A stretch of 64,000 nt of DNA from an uncultured Sphingomonas sp. (GTDB lineage: Bacteria; Pseudomonadota; Alphaproteobacteria; Sphingomonadales; Sphingomonadaceae): positions 57,939 through 121,938 of the forward strand of contig NZ_CAJYQD010000020.1 of assembly GCF_913776855.1 (NCBI RefSeq), in the 5' to 3' direction. The first letter of the stretch is position 1; each line of letters begins with the position of its first letter. The position numbers and the translations under genes are program-made. The notes below the pieces were generated by a model. It was given only the letters and a program-made list of their open reading frames with translations, was not told the origin of the DNA and ran no database searches. Below are positions 10,886-18,883 of this stretch, one piece after another.

Positions 10886-11332
10886 GTGAACATCAACGCG
10901 CATCTCTATCGCCAGGACGATCGCCGTGCCGAGGATCGTGTGACGGTCGAACGGACGGGTACGCTTCGCCTTGCGGAGAACCCGCCGGAGGCGATCATCG
11001 TCGCCGACCTGACCCGCGACGGATGCCGGATCGAGGCGCCGGTACCCCTTGCCCCCGGCACCATGATCGGGGTCGGCATCGCCGGGGTCGGCACCGTGGA
11101 GGCCGAGGTCCGCTGGCGCACGGGGGCGACCCATGGCTGCGCATTTGTCGAACCGCTGCGATCGGGCGCGGTGACGGCGGCGGTCATGTCGAACGTCCAC
11201 CCCTTTCCGGGCAGCGCCGAACCGGTCGCGCTGTCGCCAAAGCTGTCGGCACGCCGGAGCGGCATGTTCCTGATGGGCATCGCGGTCAGCGGCTGGGCGA
11301 TGGTCGGCGCGATGCTGTGGCTGTTCGACTGA
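10886..11332 (+). CDS. PilZ-domain protein with C-terminal membrane anchor
   Basis: 148 residues. The N-terminal ~95 residues look like a PilZ domain, the cyclic-di-GMP receptor fold: an RxxxR motif in RRAEDR, then VADLTRDGCRIEAP, corresponding to the D/NxSxxG motif with Thr in place of Ser, then EAEVRWRTG. Near the end, FLMGIAVSGWAMVGAMLWLF forms a single hydrophobic segment, so it is probably tethered to the inner membrane. A GTG start is used. Its location between glycosyltransferase and glycosidase genes suggests second-messenger control of polysaccharide synthesis or export (inference). Because of the Ser-to-Thr change, ligand binding should be tested. Confidence 0.78.
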   Translation: MNINAHLYRQDDRRAEDRVTVERTGTLRLAENPPEAIIVADLTRDGCRIEAPVPLAPGTMIGVGIAGVGTVEAEVRWRTGATHGCAFVEPLRSGAVTAAVMSNVHPFPGSAEPVALSPKLSARRSGMFLMGIAVSGWAMVGAMLWLFD

Positions 11333-11341
11333 CCGGACGGG

Positions 11342-12751
11342 TCAGTCGAACGTCGCGCTGAGCGGTACGCCCGACAGGCGCGCGGCGTCGATCACGACCG
11401 GCCGGGTCCCGACATCGATCGTCGCCGCCGCGGCAGACGGTGCCGCCTGGCACAGGGGCCGCGCCGCCACCGGCCGCCCGCCGAACGACAGGTGCGCGAC
11501 CGTCCCCTGTTGTTCGGCATAGGCGACCAGCCGCCGCCCCTGCGTCCCGTCGAGCTGGATCAGGGTCAGGCCGCCGCCCTGCCGCAGCACGCGCCAACGC
11601 CGCGCGCCGTGGACGATGCGGGTAACGTCGGCGACCATGCAGGCGCCGGGCTTCGGCTTGTAGTCATAATCGAACAGGCCGAAATTATCCTCCAGCTCGG
11701 CCGGGTTCTTCCCGGAATCGCGCAGCTGATAGATCCACACCCCGCCCAGCCATGGCGTCGCCGCCGCCCACAACAGGAACTGCGCGGCATTGTCGCCCGA
11801 CTGCTGGCGCGGAATGTCGCAATGCCCCCCGGTCGTCGTCGGCCAGCCGATTTCGGTCAGGTAGATCGGCAGCGCCCGGTTGCCCTGCTTGCTCACCATC
11901 ATCCGGCGCAGCCCCTCGATCTGCTGGATGGCATCGGCGGCGGTGCGTTCGTTCTGGCGCTTGCAGTGGTTGTAGAAATGGAACGACACGCCGTTGGCGC
12001 GATCGGCCGCGCCCAGCGCCAGCATCGCGTCGGTCCATTTCCACTGCGGGTCCTCCCCCACCGCGCCGACCAGGATGAAGGCATCGGGATCGGCGGCGCG
12101 GATCGCATCGGCCGTGCGCCGCGCCAGCGGAGCATAGTTGCTGGCCGACCGCGGATCGTCGCGCGGGCCGGCATCGGTCAGCTTGGGCCGCCCCTGCACC
12201 GCCGACATGTTCCATTCGTTCCAGATTTCATAATAAGGCGGCTTGGCGCGCATCGCCGCCGCGGCCTCGCCGGCAAAGGCGGCGAACATCCCGCGGCCTT
12301 CGTCGTCCAGCGGCGTCGCGCCGGTGCGGAACGCAGGATGGCCGTAATCGACCGCCAGCAGTGGGCGCGCCGGCGTTGCCGCCATCATGCCCGCCAGTCG
12401 CGGCGACAGCGATCCCGGCTGGTTCAGCCCGTCGCGCTTGAACACCTGCCACGGCAGGTCGTCGCGAAACGAATCGACGCCCAGCATCGCGATCGCCTTT
12501 GCGGTCGGCGCAGCCTCATAACCCCAGGTCCGGTTCAGCCCGAAATGCGTGCCGACGCCCATCACCAGCGGCGTGGCGCGCACGGGCAGCGAATCGTAAT
12601 TCAGGGTCAGCGATACCGGGGCGCCGGTCGGCGCCGCTGCGCCTGCCCATAGCAGCGACAGCCCGACCGCGGCGACGCCGGCCAGCCCCGCCGATGCGAT
12701 CGTCGCGCGCCGCCGGCTGCGACGCGAGTGCCAGTGTCGTTGCATCGCCAT
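11342..12751 (-). CDS. PslG-like glycoside hydrolase (clan GH-A, GH39-like)
   Basis: About 469 residues. A basic N-terminus followed by a hydrophobic helix (TIASAGLAGVAAVGLSLLWA) acts as signal or membrane anchor, placing the enzyme in the periplasm. A TIM-barrel glycosidase follows, with acid/base Glu at residue 179 in YEIWNEWN and nucleophile Glu at residue 300 in YLTEIGWP. PslG of Pseudomonas is an endoglycosidase encoded inside the Psl polysaccharide operon, and this gene occupies an equivalent place, so trimming or release of the polymer is plausible (inference). Start may be at 12751 or 12745. It ends tail-to-tail with the PilZ gene, nine bases apart. Confidence 0.75.
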   Translation of the reverse strand: MAMQRHWHSRRSRRRATIASAGLAGVAAVGLSLLWAGAAAPTGAPVSLTLNYDSLPVRATPLVMGVGTHFGLNRTWGYEAAPTAKAIAMLGVDSFRDDLPWQVFKRDGLNQPGSLSPRLAGMMAATPARPLLAVDYGHPAFRTGATPLDDEGRGMFAAFAGEAAAAMRAKPPYYEIWNEWNMSAVQGRPKLTDAGPRDDPRSASNYAPLARRTADAIRAADPDAFILVGAVGEDPQWKWTDAMLALGAADRANGVSFHFYNHCKRQNERTAADAIQQIEGLRRMMVSKQGNRALPIYLTEIGWPTTTGGHCDIPRQQSGDNAAQFLLWAAATPWLGGVWIYQLRDSGKNPAELEDNFGLFDYDYKPKPGACMVADVTRIVHGARRWRVLRQGGGLTLIQLDGTQGRRLVAYAEQQGTVAHLSFGGRPVAARPLCQAAPSAAAATIDVGTRPVVIDAARLSGVPLSATFD

Positions 12752-12788
12752 GTTTCCGCTCCGCGTAACCAAGAAATTCCATCATACC

Positions 12789-12800
12789 GCATCGCAGCAG
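12789..12800 (-). promoter_or_regulatory. EPS-associated motif, copy 3 (TGCTGCGATGCG)
   Basis: Match to TGCYGC-N3-GCR on the minus strand, 38 bases upstream of the glycosidase start and 111 bases before the divergent glycosyltransferase gene. Confidence 0.45.
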
Positions 12801-12910
12801 GATCACCAATCAGCGGCCCGAACAGCTAAACCGACAATCCGGCCGACAGGACGCAGCGGAACGATGGAGCGGGGTCGATTTTGTTTCGCAGGTGCGGCAT
12901 AGCTTGCACC

Positions 12911-14008
12911 ATGCCATTCTCCCGCGACTCCGTCCTGCCGCACCTTTATGTCAACGGCCGCTTCCTCGGGCGGTCGGTGACCGGCGTCGAACGGTTCGCG
13001 CACATGGTGCTGGACCGCCTGCACGATCGTCAGCCCGCCGATGGCCGCGCGCCGGGCGTCACCATCCTTGCTCCGCCGGGGATCGAACGGCCCGCCAAAT
13101 GGCCGCGCTTCGGCTTCCGCACCGTCGGCAGCGGCGGCGGGCACCGCTGGGAACAGCTGTCGCTGCCGGCGGCGGCCAAGGGCGGCGTACTGGTGGGACT
13201 GTGCAATTCGAACCCGGTGCGCCCGCGCCGCGCGCTGACCGTGATCCACGACGCGGCCGTCTATGATTTCGGACAGGGTTTCGCGCGCAGCTACCGGCTG
13301 CTCCACCGTACCCTCGGCCGGATATTGGCGCGCCGGTCGCACATCGCCACCGTTTCGCGCTTTTCGCAGGCACGGCTGGCGGCGATCCTGCGCCTGCCGC
13401 TGGCCGACATCACCGTCATCCCCAACGCCGCCGACCATATCCGCGCGATTGCGCCCGACCCCGCGATCCTGGCCAGGCACGCGCTGACGCCCGGCCGCTA
13501 CCTGCTGATCGTCGGATCCTTCGCCCCGAACAAGAACCTGCCGCGCACCATCGCCGCCTTCCAGTCGATCGCCCGTCCGGAAGACCGGCTGGTGCTGGTC
13601 GGCGCAGCGGTGAAGTCCTTTGCCGCCAACGGCATCGACAGTGTGCCCGACGGCGTGATCCTGCCCGGCCGGATCGACGATGAATCGCTGATGGCGCTCT
13701 ACGCCAACGCTCGCGCGCTGGTATTCCCCAGCCTGTACGAAGGATTCGGCATCCCGCCGCTGGAGGCGATGCAGTTCGGCACGCCGGTGGTCGCGTCGAC
13801 CATCGCGCCGGTGCGCGAGGTGTGCGACGATGCCGCGCTCTATTGCGATCCGGAGGATGCGACCGCGCTCGGCACAGCGATGCGCCGGATGCTCGACGAC
13901 GACGACCTGCACCTGCGCCTGTCCGCCGCCGCCCGCGCCCGCGCACTGGCATTCCGTTGGGAAGACAGCGCCGACCGATTGTTGGAGGCCGTCGCCGCGA
14001 TCGGTTGA
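12911..14008 (+). CDS. glycosyltransferase family 4
   Basis: A 365-residue GT-B protein. The start LYVNGRFLGRSVTGVERFA is typical of a GT4 subgroup common in O-antigen and exopolysaccharide loci. The C-terminal half has LIVGSFAPNKNLPRTI and the donor-site segment EGFGIPPLEAMQFGTPVV. It presumably extends the lipid-linked repeat; members of this subgroup are often mannosyl- or rhamnosyltransferases, but the donor is not determined here. ATG 12911 is chosen because the conserved beginning follows it within about a dozen residues. The gene faces a convergent terminator at its 3' end. Confidence 0.88.
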   Translation: MPFSRDSVLPHLYVNGRFLGRSVTGVERFAHMVLDRLHDRQPADGRAPGVTILAPPGIERPAKWPRFGFRTVGSGGGHRWEQLSLPAAAKGGVLVGLCNSNPVRPRRALTVIHDAAVYDFGQGFARSYRLLHRTLGRILARRSHIATVSRFSQARLAAILRLPLADITVIPNAADHIRAIAPDPAILARHALTPGRYLLIVGSFAPNKNLPRTIAAFQSIARPEDRLVLVGAAVKSFAANGIDSVPDGVILPGRIDDESLMALYANARALVFPSLYEGFGIPPLEAMQFGTPVVASTIAPVREVCDDAALYCDPEDATALGTAMRRMLDDDDLHLRLSAAARARALAFRWEDSADRLLEAVAAIG

Positions 14009-14047
14009 TGCGGGTCGCCTGTGGGCAACATCGCAACCGACGATCGG

Positions 14048-14070
14048 GGGGGCCGCGAACGGCGGCCCCC
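14048..14070. terminator. bidirectional GC-rich hairpin between convergent genes
   Basis: GGGGGCCGC and GCGGCCCCC form a perfect 9-bp stem with a five-base loop between the stops of the glycosyltransferase (+) and SGNH (-) genes. No long T-run on either side. Confidence 0.6.
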
Positions 14071-14083
14071 TGACGCCACCAGC

Positions 14084-15229
14084 CTACCAACCGATCACGC
14101 GATACTGGGTCGCCGCCTCCAGCAATTGCGCCCAGGCTGCCGTATGCACTCCGTCGGGCAGCGCGCCGGACGCCTGCGCGCCCGATCGACCGCCCAGCAG
14201 CGCCTCTTCATCGAGGAACATCGACTGTGTGGTGAGCGCGATACGCAGCGCGGTCGCCTGCCAGCGACGGCGCACGTCGTCGGCGCCATAGGCCGGCGAC
14301 ACGCCGCCGATCGACGGCCACACCAGCACCACGCTGCCGGTCGTGCGGGCGGTAGCGACGATCGCGCGAAGATTGGCCTCCCACTGCGGCAGCGTAACCC
14401 CGGTATTGATGTCGTTGGTGCCGAGCTTCACGAAGGTCAGGTGCGGCTGATACGTCCCCAGCGCCGCCAGCGGGGATGCGGGCTTGGCTGTGGCGCTCTG
14501 CACGACGCTGGTCGTGCCGTAGATGCTGGTATTGGCAACCTCGATCCCCGGCAGCGCGCTGTCCCACGCCACCGTTCCGGCGACCGAGACATAGCCGCCG
14601 CTGGCCCAGCCATATTGGATCGGGTCGGCCGATTTCGTTGCAAAGACGATTTCGGACCGGGTGAACCCTTCCGTCCCGGCGGTGTTGATCGTGAACGATT
14701 CGGCCCCCTTCGAGATGCGCAGTACGCCGCCGCCGGAGCTGATCCGAACGAACACCGATGCCCGGTCGACCGGTCGCGACGGTTGGAACGCGCCGGTATT
14801 GGTGCCATTCGTCGCCAGCGTCGGCCCGCCCAGCGACACTTCCCCGCCGCCCCAGCCGGTGAAACCGGAACGCCGGGGGTCGTAGGCTGCGATCGCTGCC
14901 ATCGACTGCATCCCCGCCGTGCCGAACCAGCTGTCGCGGACGACGAAGCCGTCGCCTACGAACATCCCGGCCAGTTGTGTCGGCCAGGCCTTCGGAAAAG
15001 CGCCGTCCATCCGCTGCGATCCCGTGCCGGCACCGGCGCCGGCGGTCTTGCTGTCGCCGACACACGCGATGCGCGCCGCATCGGCCGCCCCGCCCTTCAG
15101 CCGGGCCAGTTGCGCCCGCCACACCATCAACGTGGCGGGTGTCGCATTGACGATGGAAACGGGGCCCGCGCCGATACGGGCCAGATTGCCGAGCGTAACG
15201 CCCCCGGTCGCGCCAGACGGTCGTGCCAT
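14084..15229 (-). CDS. SGNH/GDSL hydrolase, partner of spike-base protein
   Basis: 381 residues. An N-terminal extension of ~50 residues precedes the SGNH hydrolase blocks: CVGDSKTAG (catalytic Ser of the GDS motif, residue ~59), GTNDINTG (Asn block) and PDGVHT (Asp-His block) near the C-terminus. An insert of ~100 beta-rich residues lies between blocks I and III. The family includes esterases and carbohydrate deacetylases. No signal peptide is evident, so export by the general pathway is unlikely. The gene begins three bases after the spike-base stop, so the two are translationally coupled. Possible roles: virion-type tail or spike fibre with sugar de-O-acylase activity, or a polysaccharide-modifying enzyme. 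Confidence 0.75.
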   Translation of the reverse strand: MARPSGATGGVTLGNLARIGAGPVSIVNATPATLMVWRAQLARLKGGAADAARIACVGDSKTAGAGAGTGSQRMDGAFPKAWPTQLAGMFVGDGFVVRDSWFGTAGMQSMAAIAAYDPRRSGFTGWGGGEVSLGGPTLATNGTNTGAFQPSRPVDRASVFVRISSGGGVLRISKGAESFTINTAGTEGFTRSEIVFATKSADPIQYGWASGGYVSVAGTVAWDSALPGIEVANTSIYGTTSVVQSATAKPASPLAALGTYQPHLTFVKLGTNDINTGVTLPQWEANLRAIVATARTTGSVVLVWPSIGGVSPAYGADDVRRRWQATALRIALTTQSMFLDEEALLGGRSGAQASGALPDGVHTAAWAQLLEAATQYRVIGW

Positions 15230-15232
15230 GGT

Positions 15233-15499
15233 TCAGGCCTCCGCGATCAGGTCGGTCGCGGTCGTGCCGGTCGCGCGGACATATTGCGCGCGCACCGCGA
15301 TATAGCTGGCATCGGGCAGGTTGCGATACGTCACGTCGGCCGTGCCGCGCACGCCGCGCAGCGTCAGGTCGCCGCCGGTCCCGACATAAATCCCCTTGGG
15401 CACAGTCGGCAGTTCCTGCGTGTCGCTGGGCACGACGGAAAACGGGGCGGTCGCCGGCGCCTCGGGGCTGTCGGCATGGGCGGAAAAACGGTCGGGCAT
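15233..15499 (-). CDS. spike base protein, RcGTA Rcc01079-like
   Basis: 88 residues. After a flexible acidic/Pro-rich start comes PKGIYVGTGGDLTLRG, ending with YIAVRAQYVRATGTTATDL. This pattern matches, from memory, the small spike base family named after Rhodobacter capsulatus Rcc01079, one of two proteins that form the head spikes of the gene transfer agent and bind the cell's capsule. A strong ribosome-binding site, AGGAGG, sits four bases before the ATG. It is followed directly by the SGNH gene. No capsid, portal or tail genes are visible nearby. Family assignment by eye needs a profile search. Confidence 0.65.
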   Translation of the reverse strand: MPDRFSAHADSPEAPATAPFSVVPSDTQELPTVPKGIYVGTGGDLTLRGVRGTADVTYRNLPDASYIAVRAQYVRATGTTATDLIAEA

Positions 15500-15591
15500 G
15501 ATTCCTCCTGTCTCGTCCGGCGCAGTGCCGGCACAGGAATTCCCGCTATGTTCCGATCAGGCGAATGTATCCAACAATCGCGGCCGCATCG

Positions 15592-16782
15592 TCAGGCGGC
15601 GGTCCCCGCATAGAAGGCGAGGTAGTTGCCGACGACCTTCTCCTCCGAAAACGCCTCCAGCACCTCTGGCGCGACGCCGCGCACCGCGCGCCACTCCTCG
15701 GCCGATTCGAGCGCATCGCTCAAGCGCGCGGCCAGCGCCGCGGCGTCGTCCTTGGCATAGATCGCGCCCAGCGGGGCGAGGTGGCCGATCTCCGGCGTGC
15801 CGCCTCCGTCCGAATAGATCACCGCCTTGCCGCGAGCGAGGCAGTCGATCATCGTGCGCGGCAGCGGTTCGGGCCAGGTCGACGAGATGAGGACGACATC
15901 GACCCCGGCATAGAAATCGTCGGCATTGACGAACCCCAGCCAGCGGATGCGCGGATCGGGATAGCGCGCCTGCAGTTCGGCGACATAGCTGCCCTTGCCC
16001 GCCCCTGCGATCACCAGCTGCCAGTCGGACCGCTCCAGCCGGGCAAAGGCGTCCAGCACGACCTCGATCCCCTTTTCGGGTTCGACGCGCCCGATGAAGC
16101 CAAACGTCAGCCCCCCATCCTCCGGCACCGCCGCCGGGGTCGGGGCGGAACGGACATCGGCGATGTTGAAGATCACCCGCGCATCGGTGTCGTTGAAATA
16201 GCCGTGGCGACGATGGGTATCGATCACATATTGGCTGTTCGACGCGACGGCATCGACCAGCACCGAATTGTCCTTCTTGCGCCCGGTCAGCAGCTTGCAG
16301 TCGATGCAGCGCTGCACGCAGTCATGCCCCGCGCGGTACAGCGAGGCGCGCGCGCACAGCAGGCTGTAGTCGCGCAGCGTGTGGACGATCCGGATATTGC
16401 GCCGCTTCGCCTCGGCCCAGATTTCGGTGGAAAAGCCCTGCAGGTTGTTGGTGTGCAGCACGTCCGGGCGGATACGGTCCATCAACGCGACCAGATCGCG
16501 GGTCGCCGCCGGGTTACGGCGGTCGCGGGCGTGCCAGGCCAGCCGGCGGGGCTTGGATTCGTGCCGCTCGGCATCAAACGGCCAGTAGAGGTTGCGCAGC
16601 GGCAGGCGATGCACCGTGACGTCGCCGTCCCGCTCCTCGCGCTGGTCGTCGGCCGGGTGCAGGCTGGCGACATGCACGTCATGGCCCCGCCGGGCGGCCG
16701 CCCGCGCGAGCAGCGCGACACTGCGCTCCGCGCCTCCGACGGTCGATGGCGGATACAGGGTGTTGACGATGAAAACCTTCAC
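15592..16782 (-). CDS. glycosyltransferase family 4 with Cys-rich loop
   Basis: A 396-residue GT-B protein. N-terminal FIVNTLYPPSTVGGAERSV is the GT4 acceptor-side glycine loop. A central LLCARASLYR...CVQRCIDC segment gives four cysteines spaced like a small metal or disulfide knot, shared with the glycosyltransferase at 17573, so the two may be paralogues. The C-terminal half has IGRVEPEKGIEVVLDAF and the donor region WPEPLPRTMIDCLARGK. The GTG at 16782 is chosen because GGAG lies eight bases upstream and the fold begins at once; codons further upstream run into the divergent control region. Likely acts on the lipid-linked repeat unit. Confidence 0.87.
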   Translation of the reverse strand: MKVFIVNTLYPPSTVGGAERSVALLARAAARRGHDVHVASLHPADDQREERDGDVTVHRLPLRNLYWPFDAERHESKPRRLAWHARDRRNPAATRDLVALMDRIRPDVLHTNNLQGFSTEIWAEAKRRNIRIVHTLRDYSLLCARASLYRAGHDCVQRCIDCKLLTGRKKDNSVLVDAVASNSQYVIDTHRRHGYFNDTDARVIFNIADVRSAPTPAAVPEDGGLTFGFIGRVEPEKGIEVVLDAFARLERSDWQLVIAGAGKGSYVAELQARYPDPRIRWLGFVNADDFYAGVDVVLISSTWPEPLPRTMIDCLARGKAVIYSDGGGTPEIGHLAPLGAIYAKDDAAALAARLSDALESAEEWRAVRGVAPEVLEAFSEEKVVGNYLAFYAGTAA

Positions 16783-16895
16783 AACTGCGTCTCCGCCCCC
16801 TTTTCGATCCGCACCGCCCCGAACGCACCGGCGCGCTCGTAACAGGTTCACCCCGCTAATGATATGGTAGCGCCACGTACGATACGAAGGTTCCA

Positions 16896-16907
16896 TGCCG
16901 CACTGCA
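16896..16907 (+). promoter_or_regulatory. EPS-associated motif, copy 4 (TGCCGCACTGCA)
   Basis: Match to TGCYGC-N3-GCR located 39 bases before the acetyltransferase start and 114 bases before the divergent glycosyltransferase start. Confidence 0.45.
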
Positions 16908-16945
16908 ACCTTGACCTGCCGGATCGTTGCCACGAAGGGCCGCCC

Positions 16946-17524
16946 ATGACCGAACCATCGCTCGACGCATCTGGATTCCGCGCGCTGCTGCAGCAGGATA
17001 TCGCCCATTTCGCGCGTCGCGACGGCGAGGCGGTCACCTGGCGCTTCCTGATTCGGTTGTTCCTGCTGACCCAAGGCTTCCAGTTCGTGCTGGCACGGCG
17101 GATACAGGACGCATTGCCCGGCGTGCCGTTGATCGGGCGTCCGGCACGCCGGGTCTGGTGGTGGTGGACCTGCCGTCGCTTCGGCGCGGAACTGGCGATC
17201 GACGCGACCTTTGGCGGTGGCCTCTATATTCCGCACCCCTATGGCATCGTCGTCGGTGTCTGCACCGTGGGGCGCGACGTCGCCATCCTCCAGAATGTGA
17301 CGATCGGGACCCGTGGCAGCGACGATATCGGCCATGCGACGATCGGCGATGGAACTTATCTGGCCGCTGGTGCGGTTATACTGGGTCCAGTACAAATCTG
17401 TGCGGGCGCAAGGATCGGCGCGAATGCCGTCGTGTTGGGGGATGTCGCGGCAGGGGAGGCCGCAGTCGGCGTACCGGCACGAACGGTCCGCTCCGCGCAT
17501 ACACCGGATATTCACTTGAAATAA
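16946..17524 (+). CDS. hexapeptide-repeat acetyltransferase (serine acetyltransferase-like fold)
   Basis: 192 residues. An N-terminal helical part contains RFLIRLFLLTQGFQFVL. It is followed by a left-handed beta-helix of isoleucine-rich hexapeptides: GGGLYIPHPYGIVVG, VAILQNVTIG, HATIGDGTYLAAGAVILG and ARIGANAVVLGDV, the layout of CysE-type enzymes. The loop HPYGIVV supplies the family histidine. In a polysaccharide locus such proteins usually O-acetylate a sugar rather than serine, so I infer a role in repeat-unit decoration. ATG 16946 with AAGGG upstream is preferred over 16895, whose first codons overlap the regulatory motif. Confidence 0.82.
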   Translation: MTEPSLDASGFRALLQQDIAHFARRDGEAVTWRFLIRLFLLTQGFQFVLARRIQDALPGVPLIGRPARRVWWWWTCRRFGAELAIDATFGGGLYIPHPYGIVVGVCTVGRDVAILQNVTIGTRGSDDIGHATIGDGTYLAAGAVILGPVQICAGARIGANAVVLGDVAAGEAAVGVPARTVRSAHTPDIHLK

Positions 17525-17572
17525 GGACTCTGTCGATACACGGTCGACGAGTAAGGGGGCCCCGACAGTTTG

Positions 17573-18808
17573 ATGCGTATCCTGGAAGTCAGCGCCTTCT
17601 ACACTCCGTACATCATCGGGGGCGCGGAAATCTGTGCGCAGAACCTGACCGAATGGTTCACCGAACAGGGGCATGACGTCGCGGTATTGTCGGCCGCCCC
17701 GCAACGCGAGCATGAGAGCTGGGGCACGCCGATGAACGGCTACCGCCTCTACCGCGTCGGCACCCCGCATATCTATCCGGTGTTCCAGGCCAGCACCGCG
17801 GCCGGGTGGAAGAAGCCGATCTGGCATCTCCAGGATATTTACGATCCCCGCAACGAAGCGATGTTCGAACGGGTGATCGAGGATTTCCGCCCCGATTTCG
17901 TCCATATCCACTGGATTCAGGGGCTGGGTTATAACGGGCTGAAGGTGCTGGCCCGCCACGACATCCCGACCGCGATCACGCTGCACGACCTGGCCTATGT
18001 CTGCGTCCGCACGACGATGTTCCGCGGCAACCACGAATGCGTGCGCCAATGCAAGGGTTGCCGCCTCAGCATGAACGCGAAGATCGGCTATCTGGAGGAT
18101 ATTCCGCGGCTGGGCTTCATCTCGCCGTCGCGCGCGAACCTCGAAAAGGTCGGCAGCCTGATGCCGATTGCGGACTATCCATCGTTCCACATCCTGAACC
18201 CCATCACCTACCCGCCCCCCGCCGTCACGCATACGCCGTCGGACAAGGTGCGCCTGCTGTTCGTCGGACGGCTGGAAAATACCAAGGGGATCGCCTTCGC
18301 GCTCGAACTGCTCGAACCGCTGGCGCAGCGCTATGATTTCCACCTGACGGTGTTGGGCAAGGGGCCGGAGGAAGACGCGCTGCGCCGTCGGTTCGGCCAT
18401 CACCCCTGGGTCGACATCGCCGGCCATGTGCCGTTGCAGCAGGTCGCCGACACCATGGCGCAAAGCGACCTCCTGCTGGTGCCCTCGCTATGGATGGAAA
18501 ATTCGCCGGGCGTCGTGTTCCAGGCGCTGGGCGTCGGCTTGCCCGTGCTGGCGAGCGACAAAGGCGGCCTGCCCGAACTGATCGATCCGGGCCGGAACGG
18601 CTATATCGCGCCGGCCGGCGACGTCGATCGCTGGCGCGACCAGCTCGTATCGCTGCTCGAACGCCCCGAACAGCTTCAGGCGCTGCGCGAACAGGCGGCC
18701 GCATCGAGCGCGGAGTTCGATTATGCCCATCTCGCCCGCAAGATGCTCGACGCGTTCACGGTCATTCGCGACCATCGCCGTCCCGCTCCGGGCCAACGGC
18801 CCGGCTGA
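17573..18808 (+). CDS. glycosyltransferase family 4 with Cys-rich loop
   Basis: A 411-residue GT-B enzyme. MRILEVSAFYTPYIIGGAEI is the GT4 N-terminal glycine loop. A CVRTTMFRG..ECVRQCKGC segment has the same cysteine spacing as the glycosyltransferase at 15592. The donor half shows LLFVGRLENTKGI, LTVLGKGPEE and MENSPGVVFQALGVGLPV. It follows the acetyltransferase by 48 bases on the same strand, probably one transcript. Start: ATG 17573 rather than the adjacent TTG 17570. It presumably adds one residue to the repeat unit. Confidence 0.88.
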   Translation: MRILEVSAFYTPYIIGGAEICAQNLTEWFTEQGHDVAVLSAAPQREHESWGTPMNGYRLYRVGTPHIYPVFQASTAAGWKKPIWHLQDIYDPRNEAMFERVIEDFRPDFVHIHWIQGLGYNGLKVLARHDIPTAITLHDLAYVCVRTTMFRGNHECVRQCKGCRLSMNAKIGYLEDIPRLGFISPSRANLEKVGSLMPIADYPSFHILNPITYPPPAVTHTPSDKVRLLFVGRLENTKGIAFALELLEPLAQRYDFHLTVLGKGPEEDALRRRFGHHPWVDIAGHVPLQQVADTMAQSDLLLVPSLWMENSPGVVFQALGVGLPVLASDKGGLPELIDPGRNGYIAPAGDVDRWRDQLVSLLERPEQLQALREQAAASSAEFDYAHLARKMLDAFTVIRDHRRPAPGQRPG

Positions 18809-18813
18809 GCATA

Positions 18814-18825
18814 TGCTGCAACGCA
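18814..18825 (+). promoter_or_regulatory. EPS-associated motif, copy 5 (TGCTGCAACGCA)
   Basis: Match to TGCYGC-N3-GCR in the 60-70-base gap upstream of the outer-membrane barrel gene, followed by ACATT like several other copies. Confidence 0.5.
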
Positions 18826-18883
18826 ACATTCCAACTTGTCCCTGTTCGCCGATCCGGGCATAAGACGCATCGTGAAACCAGAC

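Noticed and set aside
14084..15499. The spike-base/SGNH pair as part of a prophage
   Set aside because: No integrase, capsid, terminase or tail genes are visible in the flanking 60 kb; only the two-gene unit is present.
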